64,000 bases of DNA, taken from positions 4,622,967 through 4,686,966 of the forward strand of contig NC_051091.1 in NCBI RefSeq assembly GCF_901709675.1, written 5' to 3'. Source of the DNA: Syngnathus acus (lineage: Eukaryota > Chordata > Actinopteri > Syngnathiformes > Syngnathidae). Positions 11,967 through 24,771 of this stretch are shown piece after piece (positions within the stretch are counted from its first letter, which is position 1; each line of letters starts with the position of its first letter). A program made the position numbers and the translations under genes. Below the pieces are notes generated by a model. The model was not told the origin of the DNA. It worked only from the letters and a program-made list of their open reading frames with translations, and ran no database searches.

Positions 11967-11970
11967 TTTG
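11958..11970 (-). promoter_or_regulatory. YY1-like motif overlapping the lrig1 start codon
   Basis: On the gene strand the sequence is CAAAATGGCGGCG, a near-perfect YY1 site in which the ATG is the lrig1 initiation codon. YY1 sites just downstream of transcription starts and over start codons are a known class in vertebrate promoters. Binding here is inferred. Confidence 0.5.
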
Positions 11971-12814
11971 TATCCAGTTACTAAGAGCGCCGCGGCTGGG
12001 TTCTCCAGAACCCGCAAACTGGAATATTCGTGCAACCTTGTAAAAATTGGATGCACTTTAGAGCATATTCAAAGTTTCCTCTGAATTGTACGCGATAGCC
12101 AAAAGGTAGGTGATAAAACAGGAAAAAGTCATTGAGGACAGAGGTTTAACTTTTTCCTCGATGTCCGAGGCGCGCTTTGAATCTAATGTGATTCGGTTTG
12201 GTCATTAAAAAAAAGTCAATTCCCACTCAATTTCATGATTGTTACGCATTGATGCAACATTTAACGCTACATTCTCTGCGTGCCCACCAACTTGAGTGAC
12301 ATGTTTGCAAACGTCCAACCAAAAAAAAAGACGTTTAAAGGGCACAGTGCGCCCGCTTCACTAGAAACATGGCAATAGCAAGCCCGCAAGTTGCAAACTT
12401 AACGTCGCTTTAACAATGAACTTAATGTGCATGTAGTTTACTGTCCCCCGCACAGTAAAGTTGAGCTCCAAACTTTTTCCACAGTAAAATAACTCCAGCG
12501 TTGGTAGCAAGCCGAGCGAAGCATAGCGTTCAAATCTCAGTCCCGACTGCTTCAATCCAACTTCCAGTCCAACTTTGAAAAGGTCCCCAAACTCCGATGG
12601 AGACCCGGTCGGGGTTTTATTATTTGCAGACTGTAATCACAAAAACTAAATAGTCCGAGTAATAGAAAAAGAAGAGTCCCGCTCCTTTTGACCGTGCACC
12701 GCCACCATGAGTTTTGTCCTCTGGCTTACTTTTCCTTTTTTTTTTCCTTCTGGTAGGTTAGTGTAGTCCCACGTTGGAAGCACAACAGTGATTCCAGAGC
12801 CACCTTCGGCTCGC

Positions 12815-13040
12815 TGTAATTGGTTGTTTGTAAATGACGTAGCTCAAACACCTTTCCCTGATTGGTTCTTTTGGGTTCACCGTGTACGGCCGACTTGCGG
12901 CGTTGTGAGCCGCTGTCAGTCAGCGGTGTCAAGACCCGCCCAAGTTTCCCACTCCGGGGTGTGAAACCTCAAACACCGCCTCCTCTCGCTAACTCTCGCT
13001 CTTTCTTAAAGGGGCCGCCAGCGCCGGAGACAGCCCAGCT
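12815..13040 (-). promoter_or_regulatory. lrig1: Probable lrig1 promoter region
   Basis: Two CCAAT boxes on the lrig1 strand (complements at 12819-12823 and 12861-12865) flank a TGACGT half-CRE (12835-12840). GC-box-like CCCGCCC follows at 12935-12941 in a local rise of CpG. No TATA box is evident. The transcription start is unknown, and the 5' UTR would span roughly 12-12.8 kb if this is the promoter. Confidence 0.4.
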
Positions 13041-13317
13041 AATCGCTTTACAACAAGCCATAATCACAAAACCGGTTTAAAATGTCATTATGTTTTCATT
13101 TGAGGCGACCGTAAAGGAAATAAGTTCTCAAAAGAGCACTAACACGATGCAGCAGATTTGGGGAATCTAATTTTCCAATCAATGAAACCAATTGAAATGG
13201 GTTTCTTTATAATAATTTGATCTATGCGCCTCAGCAGGGCTGAACTCTGATTAATATTGCGTGCGTGGACGATGAATTAACCCGCAAAATCCATCCGTTT
13301 TTATCGGTCTCAGGGCG

Positions 13318-13329
13318 GCGGCCATTTTG
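13318..13329. promoter_or_regulatory. YY1-like motif upstream of lrig1
   Basis: GCGGCCATTTTG is a strong YY1 match in the lrig1 orientation, about 1.35 kb upstream of the start codon. An alternative upstream start is possible but not shown. Confidence 0.3.
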
Positions 13330-16300
13330 CCACTTTGCTGTCGATTGAAAATGACATCACAGTTACTTTGGCCAATCACAGCTCGGTGTGCGAGTGCCGC
13401 ATGACCAAACAGACAACAGCTAGCTAAATGTCATTTAATAAGTACCTAAAATCAATTCAGATTTCAATTTGATCAACAAACATAATTTTCAATTCTCAAA
13501 TGGTAATGATCGTACATCATCTCAGTAATGCACATAGGCAATAAATCAATTTTCCATGAGACTCCTTACCTACAAATATTTTTTTCATAACTTACCAGGC
13601 ATGACATGTTGTGTTTGTTGGTTGATGACGTCAAGGAATGGGTGATTGTTCCGTATTGGGAGAAGTCCCACATTTCATTACTATTAATCATGCTTACAGG
13701 CAAACAGATATTCGCACCTGCAGCACTGCAGGCACTTCAGTGGTTTGGTTTCTTGTTTCTTTTCCAAGAAATAAAAGCAGGTTTCACATTGCAGGTGAGG
13801 CCTCCTTCTCTCTACAAGTGACAGGAAGCCATTTCAGCAATGTGAAACGGGACGTCACGGTTACATCATGAATTAAATTCATTTCATGTTATGAAAAGTG
13901 TCAATAAATTCACTAAACGGTATTTTGAAACTCACAACTAATCACAACTATTTTTCAGTCTAAAACAGTTAATTTAAAGCTGTAGTTACAGCTGTTTTCA
14001 GACACGTCGAAGCTTGCAGCCAAAACGAATTACAGTGTATTTCACAAGCATACTTGATATTAATGATGTGTGGAAACAAGTGATGATTTATGCATTTCTC
14101 ATGTTTGAGTATTAAAATAAACACCAACGATTTAAAAAAAAAAAAATAGCTTGTCTTCTGCTTCTGTATTTGCACGCAACAAGTGATGTGGTCTCCAACC
14201 CCGGTTGCCCCAAATATGCTTGACACAGTATTCTGACGCGCCTACAACAGATGGATCAGGTGCTTTGGGATCTATTTTAAGGGAAATGTTTGTGTGATTT
14301 ATTCGCTGGATGACTTGCTTTTAAAAGCACTCTATTAACTAATCTAACAGGCCACTAGGTTAAAAATGTGACCAATAGTCCAACTGTAAATCTCTGCAAT
14401 GTAACATACCGCAAATACACGAGATGCAAAAGGTGTTCATTTTGTAACGTCCAACTTTAAATTCATTGCAAAATTGAGAAGCGTCATACAACCTTATGAC
14501 TTATTTGCCTTAAACCTTAGACACGGCACCGTCTTGAAGTGATTGTTGCCGATTTATGACCTCCATGAGCTCTGCAAAGAATTGACATGGAAAGGAATGC
14601 ATTAACGACATCTGCTACCATAACTGGTTCCTTTTCACTGGTAGACTTTTGCGCCGCTGTGTGAAATTGCGACGGATGAGTGGAGTGCACGTGAGGCTTC
14701 CGTGACAATGCCTCGTGAAAAAACGTAACGACCACACCAGATTTCCATTTTCTGTATGGCGGTTTTTGACACCAACCATATTGTTGTTTTCATAGCTGGG
14801 ATGGACATACTGTTCTTGAACGCAGGCAAGTCTCCAGTGGAAAGCTGGCACAGAAAGCCGCATGCGACTCAGGTGCACGCATTTTTGGGGCCATCATGAT
14901 GTCTGGCGAATGGTTGATGGATGTGCGCGGCCTATGGGGGATTTATCATGCTTGTCTTTCTGGAATCTTCAAAGATAACAAAGCATCTGCTGCAGCGATT
15001 CATCAGCTATAAAATGGAGAGGCGTGAAAGGCCGCCAACTGGCCATACTGGGACTGGATGGCTAACGGCTGTTGCGGGAGTATGGAGATGCTTTGCTAAT
15101 AGGAAGCAGAAAGGCTGTGTGTCAATAGAGCGCTCGCTGATAAGCTGCAATACAGATGTAGCGAAAAGTACAATGAAGGATACTAGAAAAAGGATCAGGA
15201 CACCAAAAAGTACTCGAAGACATGACAGCTGTTTGACACCTCGGCAACATTTGCAGGTGTTTAAAGACGGCATTTCTCTTTCCCGTCGTTTCGTCATTTT
15301 CCGTCTTTCATAAGCATGAGGAGCTTCTTCTCCGCGTTTGTCTAACGAGGAGCGCTTTCCCGTGCCAACTTTCTGTCATTGGTTCCACACGTATCTCGGT
15401 GGCCCGGTGGCAAGCGATGAGAGACACGCCATTCCGCATCCCCAACCTGACCTGTTCTGTCACGTGGTGGGCGTGGGTAGAGGTGTTCGCCCAGTGTGTT
15501 ATGCTAACAGTTTAAGCCGCAACCAAGGTATGCATTGTTGAAAGTATGAGCAAAATGGCGGTTGGTTTCCACGTCTTTTCAGCAGGTGTTTACTTGTGTC
15601 AACACCGCGCTGACAACGATGAAGCGGCGAGGCCGTACGTAGACGGGCAAGGTGTTTGTTTTCATAAGCCTTGTGAATAGAATATTTCATAAAAGAAGCG
15701 ATGGCCTGGAACTGTTTTCGTTCCATGTAAGGAGAGGAATGTGCTCGTTTGGCTCTCTGAAAGGTGACCTCTGTGTTGTACATCTGTTTCAGCCAAACAC
15801 CGTTTTGTCTGCCAGCACGCTTTGTTTCTCTGTTTTTACTGCATTTGAACCACCAAAGGATCTCACACCGTCTTTGTCGTGGGAGTCGTGTTGACGAGAA
15901 AATGACTAATCGTTCACTCAAGTTCCCATTCTTCCAGTCTCTCTATTTCCGAATGTATTCAACAGTTAACTTGAGCAAAATATTCCTATGATGAATTACA
16001 CGGTTGGTTTACACCACAGTCCACACCGAAGATGTAATTAGCCAGCTAACTCACAGTGGCTCGCTGGTTCAAATTCAATTAAGACCTTCAAACACACCAC
16101 AGGCCAGTGGTGGAAAATTCCATTTAATTGAAGTAACTGGATATTTTTTTAGGGCACAGAGGGCCATAAATGGTCTCTTTTGGGATAGGTTGTTTATATT
16201 TCTTTGAATGTTATTCTGCATTGTTACTTATGAAATTATATCTATGTAATTGCATAGACATTGCTATTCGTGGCACACACCGTATCTGATTACGCACAGA

Positions 16301-19209
16301 TTGGAGACACACACACACACACACGTTTAACCCACTTACTTTCCCCCTGAAATGCATAACGACAATGATTGAATAAGTTTCTAGTTTGCTGAATGCACAC
16401 TGGCACATTCAGTGTAAGCTTTATTTATCATGGACTTCCTCTATATATTCTAAAGGTACAAAACCACCCAACAGGCTAAGACTGACATTCCATCAGTGAG
16501 GGGAAAAAAAGCAGTCCATATAAATCAAGCCTCTTCTTTTCCAGAAACCTTCTTTTCTGTCTGAGGCTTGCTCGTTAGCAGAGGCTTTGGGACCACTTGT
16601 ACGACTATGTGCCGTACAAAGAAGGGGGGGGAAAGGAAAAAAAAAGGATGATCCCTCTTTCTTTCCCCATGTTGCTTTGCTCCTGACAAAATAGGGCCTC
16701 TGTGAATAGCGGAGGCTAAAGCGGAGCTGAATGAGGGATGGAGGAGTGGGACTCGCTCATGCAGAGAGCTCCCGGCCCCCCTCTATACCTGCCTGGAAGA
16801 AAAGAGCGACCACCTGCTTCTGCTGAGCCTTTTTCCTTGGCTTCAAAAGAGACCTTGTGAAAAGAGCCTGAATAAGCAAGGATCGGAACTTAGGGAATGT
16901 TAAAAAAACAAGTGTGGTAAAGGATCTTGAGCTTTTGCATATTGTTATGCCTCCGCTGTACATTCATCTCTTCGGGTCAGTGCGGGACATTGAAGAGAAG
17001 CGGCTTATTTTAATCAATCATCATGGAAATAAGCATGTTATAATGAAGCTGTCGGTGAGCCCGTTGTTTGGGGCGAGTTCAAAAGGGGGAGGTTGACTGT
17101 GGCGCTGGCAAATGAAGCCATGCTGAACCTCAAAGTTGTAATTCGTTCACAGCAACCAACCAAAGTTAGTCAGGTTTTTCTTTGCTTTTTGTGAAGTACA
17201 GTAGTAATCATCCCCGTTTATTAAGACAAATGATAATAAACAACTAATCAGATGAGTGACTTTAGATCACCATCTGTAAATTGCTTTGTAAGAAACATTT
17301 GTGTTGTACTAAGCATACTTGACTGAACAGGCACACAAACACAATAAATGTATTTTGTGCTGAAGTGTTCTGCTTACTTGCCTTTCTTTCATTTTTATTT
17401 ATGACTTCCCCCTTCCTCTTTTATTGCCCTCGGGCATCTACTGCTGCTAATAGGATAAAGGCTGCCATGTTATGCACACTTAAAATCAACGCAAGAGTGC
17501 TGCGGGCTCTGTATGGATTTATTAAAAGTACAAATTAAGTAATGATTGTACACAGTGTCAATTAATTCCAACTACTTGCAGTGACGTTATGATAGACAAT
17601 ATGTCAGCCTCCCAAGGGTGTTTATTGACTTCTATTTACTGCATTCATGAATTTTCTCAGCAGTAAAGGACTCAATAATCCATGGTAAAATTAATCCTGT
17701 TTTTATGAATGATTGTGGTCATATAAATCAGACATATGAGACTTATTTTGCCTTTGACACAATCACATATGACTTAGCAGCTCTGACACCGGACCCAACT
17801 TTGGGGTTTTGAGAAACTGAAATCATGTCTCGACCCACGACTGGCAGCAGGCATCAATTGATCCGAAGCAGGAAGTGGCGCATCATCAGGCACAACTATA
17901 AAACTATCACCCAAACACTAAGATGAATACGCCATGTGTGCTGTATTAACATTCCGCTGGACCCTGACAAACGCTAAAAGCCAAACAGAACACATTTACA
18001 CAAGCATTCGTCATGCCGTCAAATGTCAAATTTTTTTTTGACATCTGGAATTACACAAGACGTTGACAACGTCTTCCGTGTGATATACGTGGTAGCATTT
18101 GGCCAAATCTGCACAACACTCATAAAGATCCATTTTCTCAGAGGTTTTGAGGTCAGTAATTAACTGGTAGCATAAACAACACCCATATTTGTTTCAATTC
18201 AATTTGTTAAATTTGGTTGACCATATTGACCGCTGAAGTGACGCATTCGTCATTTCGTTCGTCATTCACGCAGTTCTTCTTCGTCCCCGTCATGGTTCTA
18301 TCCTGACAGATCTCTTTAACCTTTTGCTCCATAGACAGCAGAAGGCAATTAGTTTTGCCGTCGGGTGCTTCTGCGTGTCAAACCTGCTTGATCGTCTCCA
18401 TTCCTACACACGCACGCACACACCTGTGCTCAATTTATTGTGCTTTTTTAACCTGCGGGCACATCAGGAAGGTTTGAGGCGTGACATTGTGCCACAGTTC
18501 TGAATTTTCTTTTGTTTTCCTCTCTTGGTCCAAACCAAAGGAGATAATTAGCTTGTGCGCTCAATTCAGGCGCTGCTCTTTTTAGGATAATCCCCGTTAT
18601 ATAGAGATATTAGGAATACTCACTTTAGGGCTACCAGTAATATGAGAGCTCAAAAGAAGTCAGTTTGACTAATCTAATTACCCTAGAGAAGATTAGACTA
18701 CCCACTGTGGATTGTTCATGATTGCAGTCAGGACTAAGTGGACAAAATTCTGTTTCATAAAGATAAATCTCACTCGCTCTCAAAAAAGCATTTCCTTTCT
18801 CATGTATTCCAGTGTAAAAGAAAGATCCAAACAACTTGTCAAGAACCCAACGTCTCCGTTCAGCTACGTCTTTCAACACCTGACTTGGAAACAATCGGAG
18901 TAAAACAGACAGTTACAACCGCACCGGAATGTGGAACTGCAGAGTGGAGATTCGTCAGAGCAGAACAATGTGATTTGCACCGGGGATAAGATGTTTGGAC
19001 AATTTTCACACCCTCAACCTGTTTGTTCTGAGTGTTTGCGTGATTACGAGCGATGACGAAGTACGAATTTGTCCATGATACACAACAACCAGATGCAAGA
19101 AGCCATCATGACTTCCTGCAGCTCATTTATCTTTAAACGACAACGCTTGAATGTAATTATCTCGATTCCACGGCCCATCAGGAACCTTCCAAAAAAAATG
19201 TTGCTGAAA

Positions 19210-19236
19210 AGCTCATTCAAATTCTATGAATGAGCT
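19210..19236. repeat. Perfect short inverted repeat (hairpin)
   Basis: AGCTCATTCA (19210-19219) pairs perfectly with TGAATGAGCT (19227-19236) around a seven-base loop AATTCTA. The stem is too short for a pre-miRNA as it stands. Confidence 0.6.
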
Positions 19237-22200
19237 GAAAAAGCTCGACTGACCGTGCGATACATAGAAAAGTCTAAATTGAGGAGGAACGGGTGCAACA
19301 ACATGTTCAAGGTAACAATCATACATAATAAGTCTGTTCTGGCCCAAAGCCTCGAGCTGGATCACATTCAAAACAATGCTACCAGTCCTGGGCTGTTGCT
19401 CCACAGGTGCAGGGCGGGGGGGGGAAAAGAAACAAAACCAAAAAAACATAGACCTTGTGACATTCAAATGAAAACAAACATTGAGCTGTTCACCGGTGGT
19501 GGCCATGCTTTTTCTTTTTCCTCACCGCTGTCGCATTATTACAGGGTAAGCTCCCCTCACAAAGCTACAAAGCAAACAGTGCAGTGTGAACAGCGGCAAA
19601 CGCGGCTTGTTGTGACGTGTATGTGCTGAGTGACTGACATTGTGTGCGGTGGACATTCCTGACATTGAGTCCATGGGGGTATGGTTTTTTTTTTTTTTTC
19701 TCCTCAACGGGTAAGATGTTTTGAGAAGCCGGTCCCCCGGCCAGTGCTCACCTATTGAGCCACGACAAGCAAACAAATGGCTTCCATTGTCGCCCACTGC
19801 GCCCCCTGTGGCCTTTGACCTCTTAGCTTTGAGTTGCTCTGCAGAGGGGCTTGTCGCAGAAGCCTTCTTGCTTCACTAACATCTATCCCCGCCCGAGCCG
19901 CTAAAGTGCTTAGCTGTTTAACACCTGTGGCTCCATCCTCTGACTTCCAACACAACTGCTCACATATTCCATAAATCCTCAGTCAAATCTCATGACTATT
20001 TTCTCATGTCTTTTTGGATGAGATAATGTACTAATTCAACAAATGGAGGCGGAAGTCTTGTATTGGAACAGCTGGTCCATTTGCTGTGGCATACCAATAG
20101 CAACAAGTCATTGATCGGATCAAGCTGATATGGATGCATCCAACGGCTCCAGTTTAGGATTACAAATGCTGCGGCAAACAACAGCAGCACCTGGCTAATA
20201 TCGAGGAGTAAGTAGAGCGTAATATGTGCCGGATTACGATAAGTGTGTATTTGCGTTTTGTGAGCGTGCATGTGTGTGGACTTGCATTAGGTCATTGCTT
20301 TTGCAACGTCTCTCCAGCTGCTTGGCTGGGTTGGTAAAGATACCTTCCCGTAAAATATTTCCTAGCAACCATTTGCACTGAATTTGAACCTCAACTATGA
20401 GCTAGCATGAAACGGTGTCGGTCGCGTTGAGTGCAAATCCGTGCAGGTTAGCGGAAGAGATTGGGTATTTTGAGAACGTATTGGCAGTAGAGCGCGTTAA
20501 TGAATATTTGATGACAGTTCCACCTCGTCTCAGCGACACTCGCAGATGATCTCCTGACCTTCACACAGCCCAGGCCGGATGAATTATTGAACGTCGAGCT
20601 GTCAGTCACGATGGGTGGAATGGAGAACGACGAAGCAAATTTCACTCGCGTTATCCGTGACACTGTCGCATGCCGATTGGAGTCACATGCAGGACTGAAA
20701 GACAAATAGAAAAGAAATATAAGCGGAATAAAAAGTGCCTTTCTATCGCTTTTGAAGTTGCCTGGTGATTTATACACACGGCCTGACATTTGGGATTAAT
20801 TGAATCCTTTTATCCGTGTTGGATGAAGAATGCTCTCATATGCCAAATGTTTTTTGTTGTCTTCTAAGAGACGTCTGTTCTATATCACCGCTTTGGTTGA
20901 CATTTTTACACTTTCCAACACGTGTGCATGCTTCGATAAAAGGGATTAAACAACGTTTCGCACGCTGTGGGGTCCCAAATCCAGCAGATTAGGTAACAAC
21001 ATTTTGCTTTGTTTGGGGCGGTGCATTTCCAATTTGAAGACTCAGCTGTTTGCTCGTTCTACCCATACGCCCTCATCGATAATGATTTATTTATTTGTCA
21101 TTGGTAGCTAGCTCACTGATATTTTTACCCTACTCAAGGGTGTGTCCCTGCTTTTGCACGTCTGTCAGTATTTCTTGAGGCGAGCAGTCACAGAGACCGA
21201 CTCATCCCCTAGTAACTCACATGAATGTGTCACATCTGATACTTCCTCAGGCCTTGGCCCAACACCACGCTATCACACATCCAACACTCTGAGCTGATCC
21301 CTTTCATCCCCCGTGCTTCCTTCAGCACTCCCACGGCTGCCACTTCACCTCTTGCCTTCTTGTTGCGCTGGACGATTGTCGTTGTCAGCTACCCGGCCGG
21401 CTCTCTGCTCCATTGCTGCTAGCAACAGCTGGTCTCAACTTGCAGCCGATCGGCACTTTTTCTTTATTTATCTTTGGCTGGATGCTATTGAGGCCATCTG
21501 CCGTAAACAGCAACTTTAGAGCAGCTGCCTTTGTCTCTCACAGAAATGCAATAAATCTTTGTGTCATTTGATGATAGAATGATACAATACTTTGTACTAT
21601 GTACTGAGAGGGCTGCTAAACTGGTATGTCATGTTTGATCCGAGGGTCTTAAAAGTTTTCGGTCTGTTATGCAAGAGTACTTCCAAAATGGGAGACTTTG
21701 GATATAAACTGAGTCAGTAATCTTCACCTTGCAGCACTGCTCAACTAATATTACATATTCTGGAACACACAAAAAAAAAATAAAATACAAAAGGTCAAGT
21801 GCATTCTGTTCTGTTCTCTTGTATCTGGAGGAGAAACCCGAGAAGAATTTCTTGTAGCTGGCTGCTGCGACTCTATAGTCTGCGGAGTTTTATACTGGAT
21901 CAGCACAAAATAATCAGCCAGCATCATCATTTTACATCCATCACCACCCAGCCTGCGAAATATTATCAAGTCTAAATGGGAGTGCTGAATATGACTGATA
22001 TGCGTATACGGTGCATAATTCCATAATGTGTGAGGGAGTTGGTGGCATCAGATCAAGTTTATGAAATTTCTCGCCGTCTCACTTTCATATCATCTCATTT
22101 CATTCAGCGTGTTGGTTAACATGACATTTAGCTAAGTTTACTTTTACCATTTGTAAAACTCCTGTGGCTTTCCTTTTTATTCCCTATGAATCAACCTATC

Positions 22201-23189
22201 AATTTGACTCCAATTTCTGTGTGTGGCATGTCATGCTGTGTGTGTGTGTGTGTGGGGGGGCGGGGCACTTCCACCTGTGAGGTTTCAGATTTCTGCTTGA
22301 GCATAGAAAAACGCTTATATGACAATTAGACAGACAACTATCTTTGAGGACATAGCCCCAAGGGCATTGCTGAGAAGAGGTGCTGACAAATTGCTGTTTG
22401 AATTAGGACAACAAATTGTGAACCTTTTGAGTATTTACATATAATGTTGACATCGATTAGAGAAGCAAAATGAACTTTTTTTTCCTCATCGAGGGCACGA
22501 ACGCTGTAGACATATGGCAGATGAAGCCAAGGAAGAATTTTTTATTTATTTTTTACAGTTTCTTATGAAAGGTCTAAGAAAAAAAACAGTTTAAAATATT
22601 TTACCGGCTGTTATGCTGAACTTTTCCCTAGTTCCACCTGGCTGCTTTGAAGGACTTTTCAGCCATGTTGGGCCCCTGGGATCCGGTGCTCAGTGGAGTG
22701 GACAATGCGCATGGGCTGGAGTCTGGAGTGTGTGTGTGTTTCAAATGTGAGTGTGAAGCGGCAGCTGTCCAGCTCATCTTCCCCCCTTGTGGCTCGCCTC
22801 ATTTATAATTAACCCAGATGACCAGGTGGCTATGTCCCTCTGTCCCTGCCAAGGCATGCTTCTTTCTAACCTCTGAACTTCTATCAGACATTCCCCAGCT
22901 CATGTTTACCACTTGTGTCGTGCTTGCTTCACCAGCTTCACCTCAGATCTAGTTTTGGAACAGTACATTGTGCCACCCAAGTAGACTTGAGGGGCTCTAA
23001 CTCCAATAGGTTGGAGACTGGCATTTTAGTGAGGGCACCATAAGGACCCGTCAAGGAAGATCCGGTTTCTGTTGAGTAACAGCTTGACCTCCAGGTTTCT
23101 GGGCATATGTGTAAAGCTAGTCAAGTCCTAGTGATTGAAAGGAGATGCTACAAGGGAAACTCTAGCTGAGTCATATTCCTGAGGTGGAG

Positions 23190-23252
23190 CCAGCTGACGT
23201 TGGGCGGGTGTCGGGGTACACCCTGGACTGCTTACTGGCCAATCACAGGGTG
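23190..23252 (+). mobile_element. Fragment of a common teleost interspersed repeat
   Basis: The stretch containing GGGTACACCCTGGACTG followed by GGCCAATCACAGGGTG is, from memory, a hallmark of a very abundant fish repeat (GGGTACACCCTGGACTGGTC..CCAATC.CAGGGCA). Only about 60 bp survive. I cannot assign a named family. Confidence 0.6.
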
Positions 23253-24471
23253 TTCTTTAATTTTTGCTTGGATACCCCCCCCTCTCAGTTTCCTCCTTGT
23301 GACCGCCACACCCTGACCACATCTTGCCACGCTGATTTGCGTTGGCACATCCGTCCAAGCACCTGCTACCCTCCGCGCCTTCATTCACCCTCAACCCTGC
23401 CAGCATTCCAAAGAGTGCGCCACGTGTCCCCCATCATCCTCTAAATGGGTGACAATAACACTGTCCTCGCCCTTTAGGACCAAAGACCACTCCCAAAAAA
23501 CTCACGCTAGTTACTCAAAGGTTGACGGCAGGACTGGGGGAAACAGGTGTGTGGCACTCCACCCCCAACTGTCCCTTGGCTTCGACCCGAATAGAAACAT
23601 ACATGATTCTTTCTCCTCATGCAAACTAACAAGTAAGACAGTCTCCCTTGAATGAATCTGTTTTTAGGCTTTTGTTTTATCAAGGATACGCAAAAACTTC
23701 TCAACTGTGTAAGGGATACTGCAAGAGCTCAGTCTCCGGGTGTCCATATGGAAAGTCTGTATCGTTATTGTCTACAACTTGGACCGCCTCAATGGGAGCG
23801 AAGGAGTTAGTTTTCTCAAGGGGTCTGAAAAGGACTGATTGCATTGTGCCAATGTCTCTCCTTGTTCCTCAGTGTCTTTTCTCCCTATAGACTGCTGGCT
23901 CCATTTAAGGTTGCTGATGGTCTTAACCTTTAGCTATCTGTGAGTGAGAACCCAAGAGAGGTCCAGATTATGTGCTGTGATAGATGAGGTAAAGTAATCG
24001 GGAGGATACTCAGCGGTCTCCTCTTTAAAGTCAACACTGCTTCCATTCAGTAACATAAGAAGGTAGACATTCACTCAAAGTTGATTTGGTGATTACAGCA
24101 CACAAATAAAAGCGACACAATTGATGTGACACTCTGAGCCATACGGAAAAGTCATCTTGCTGATATGCATCAGCTTTAAATGCAATATAATCCGGGTGGG
24201 CATAGCGTCAACACTGATAGACCTCCCACAGCGTACTTGGGTCTTCAGGCTGTTCGGATCATTTGCCAGCATCATGTCAGGATGCAGTACGTTCGATAGG
24301 AGAAGAAGCGGTGCGCAATTAAAAGCAAAGCAAACTTTCTGCTGCAACTGTGACGGATTATTGCCGAGCTTCCATCTACTTTACGTCTGAAACAGTGGGA
24401 AAAGACACCAGGTTACTTCCTGTTGCTTAGCAACCAGCAGCAAGTTTGAGCAAGCTTATATCAGGGGTGTC

Positions 24472-24771
24472 AAATTCATTTTTGTCATGGGCCACATCGT
24501 GGTCATAGTTTCCCTCGGAGGGCTATTATGATTGTCAACGGTATAGGCTACAAAACAAACTAATGAATAACTTGTTTTGAAATCAGACACTAGTAAAAAC
24601 TGTTCAAATATTTTGAAAAAGACAGATGGTAATAAAAATTGCAAGCAATATCTTTACTTTTTAAAAGTGAAGACGATTTGTAATTTTAGTGATGACACAA
24701 TGTCTATGCAAAATTTGGCTTTGCGGGACACATAAAATTACAAGGCCTGGGCCTTGAGTTTGACATCTATG
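24472..24771. mobile_element. Non-autonomous hAT-like element, about 300 bp
   Basis: The left end is CAGGGGTGTCAAATTCA and the right end TGAGTTTGACATCTATG, which are imperfect terminal inverted repeats of the CAGGGGTGTC type seen in hAT MITEs. Internal sequence (GGGCCACAT..., GGGCCTTGAGTTTGACA) matches this familiar fish repeat. The flanking 8-mers agree only partly, so the target duplication has decayed. There is no coding capacity. Confidence 0.7.

Larger units (their letters stand above)
13050..24463. other. Spacer between lrig1 and kbtbd8, first part: no gene seen
   Basis: No exon chain, tRNA or rRNA was recognised. Open frames here are short and lack domains. Content includes CA/TG microsatellites (about 16308-16325 and 22231-22252), T and A runs, a 10-bp-stem hairpin at 19210-19236, a fragment of a common teleost repeat at 23190-23252, and AT-rich homeobox-motif-bearing stretches around 17.5-18.7 kb. 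Confidence 0.6.

Noticed and set aside
12694-12750. Kozak-like GCCACCATGAG on the plus strand upstream of lrig1
   Set aside because: The frame stays open for only a few codons and contains no recognisable signal.
14921-15313. A 130-codon plus-strand frame
   Set aside because: No ATG context, domain, repeats or splice sites of note; judged a chance ORF.
16041-16080. Possible tRNA-like B box (GGTTCAAATTC) with an A-box-like TTAGCCAGCTAACTC
   Set aside because: No cloverleaf could be folded around it and the acceptor stem does not pair.
19796-19816. CTCF-like GCGCCCCCTGTGGCC
   Set aside because: The spacing of the core is off by one base (ACAGGGGGC instead of AC(C/T)AGGGGGC), so the match is weak.
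19996-20271. A 91-codon minus-strand frame with a hydrophobic stretch and NWSRW
   Set aside because: Considered as a LINE reverse-transcriptase relic; no RT motif is present and nothing adjacent supports it.
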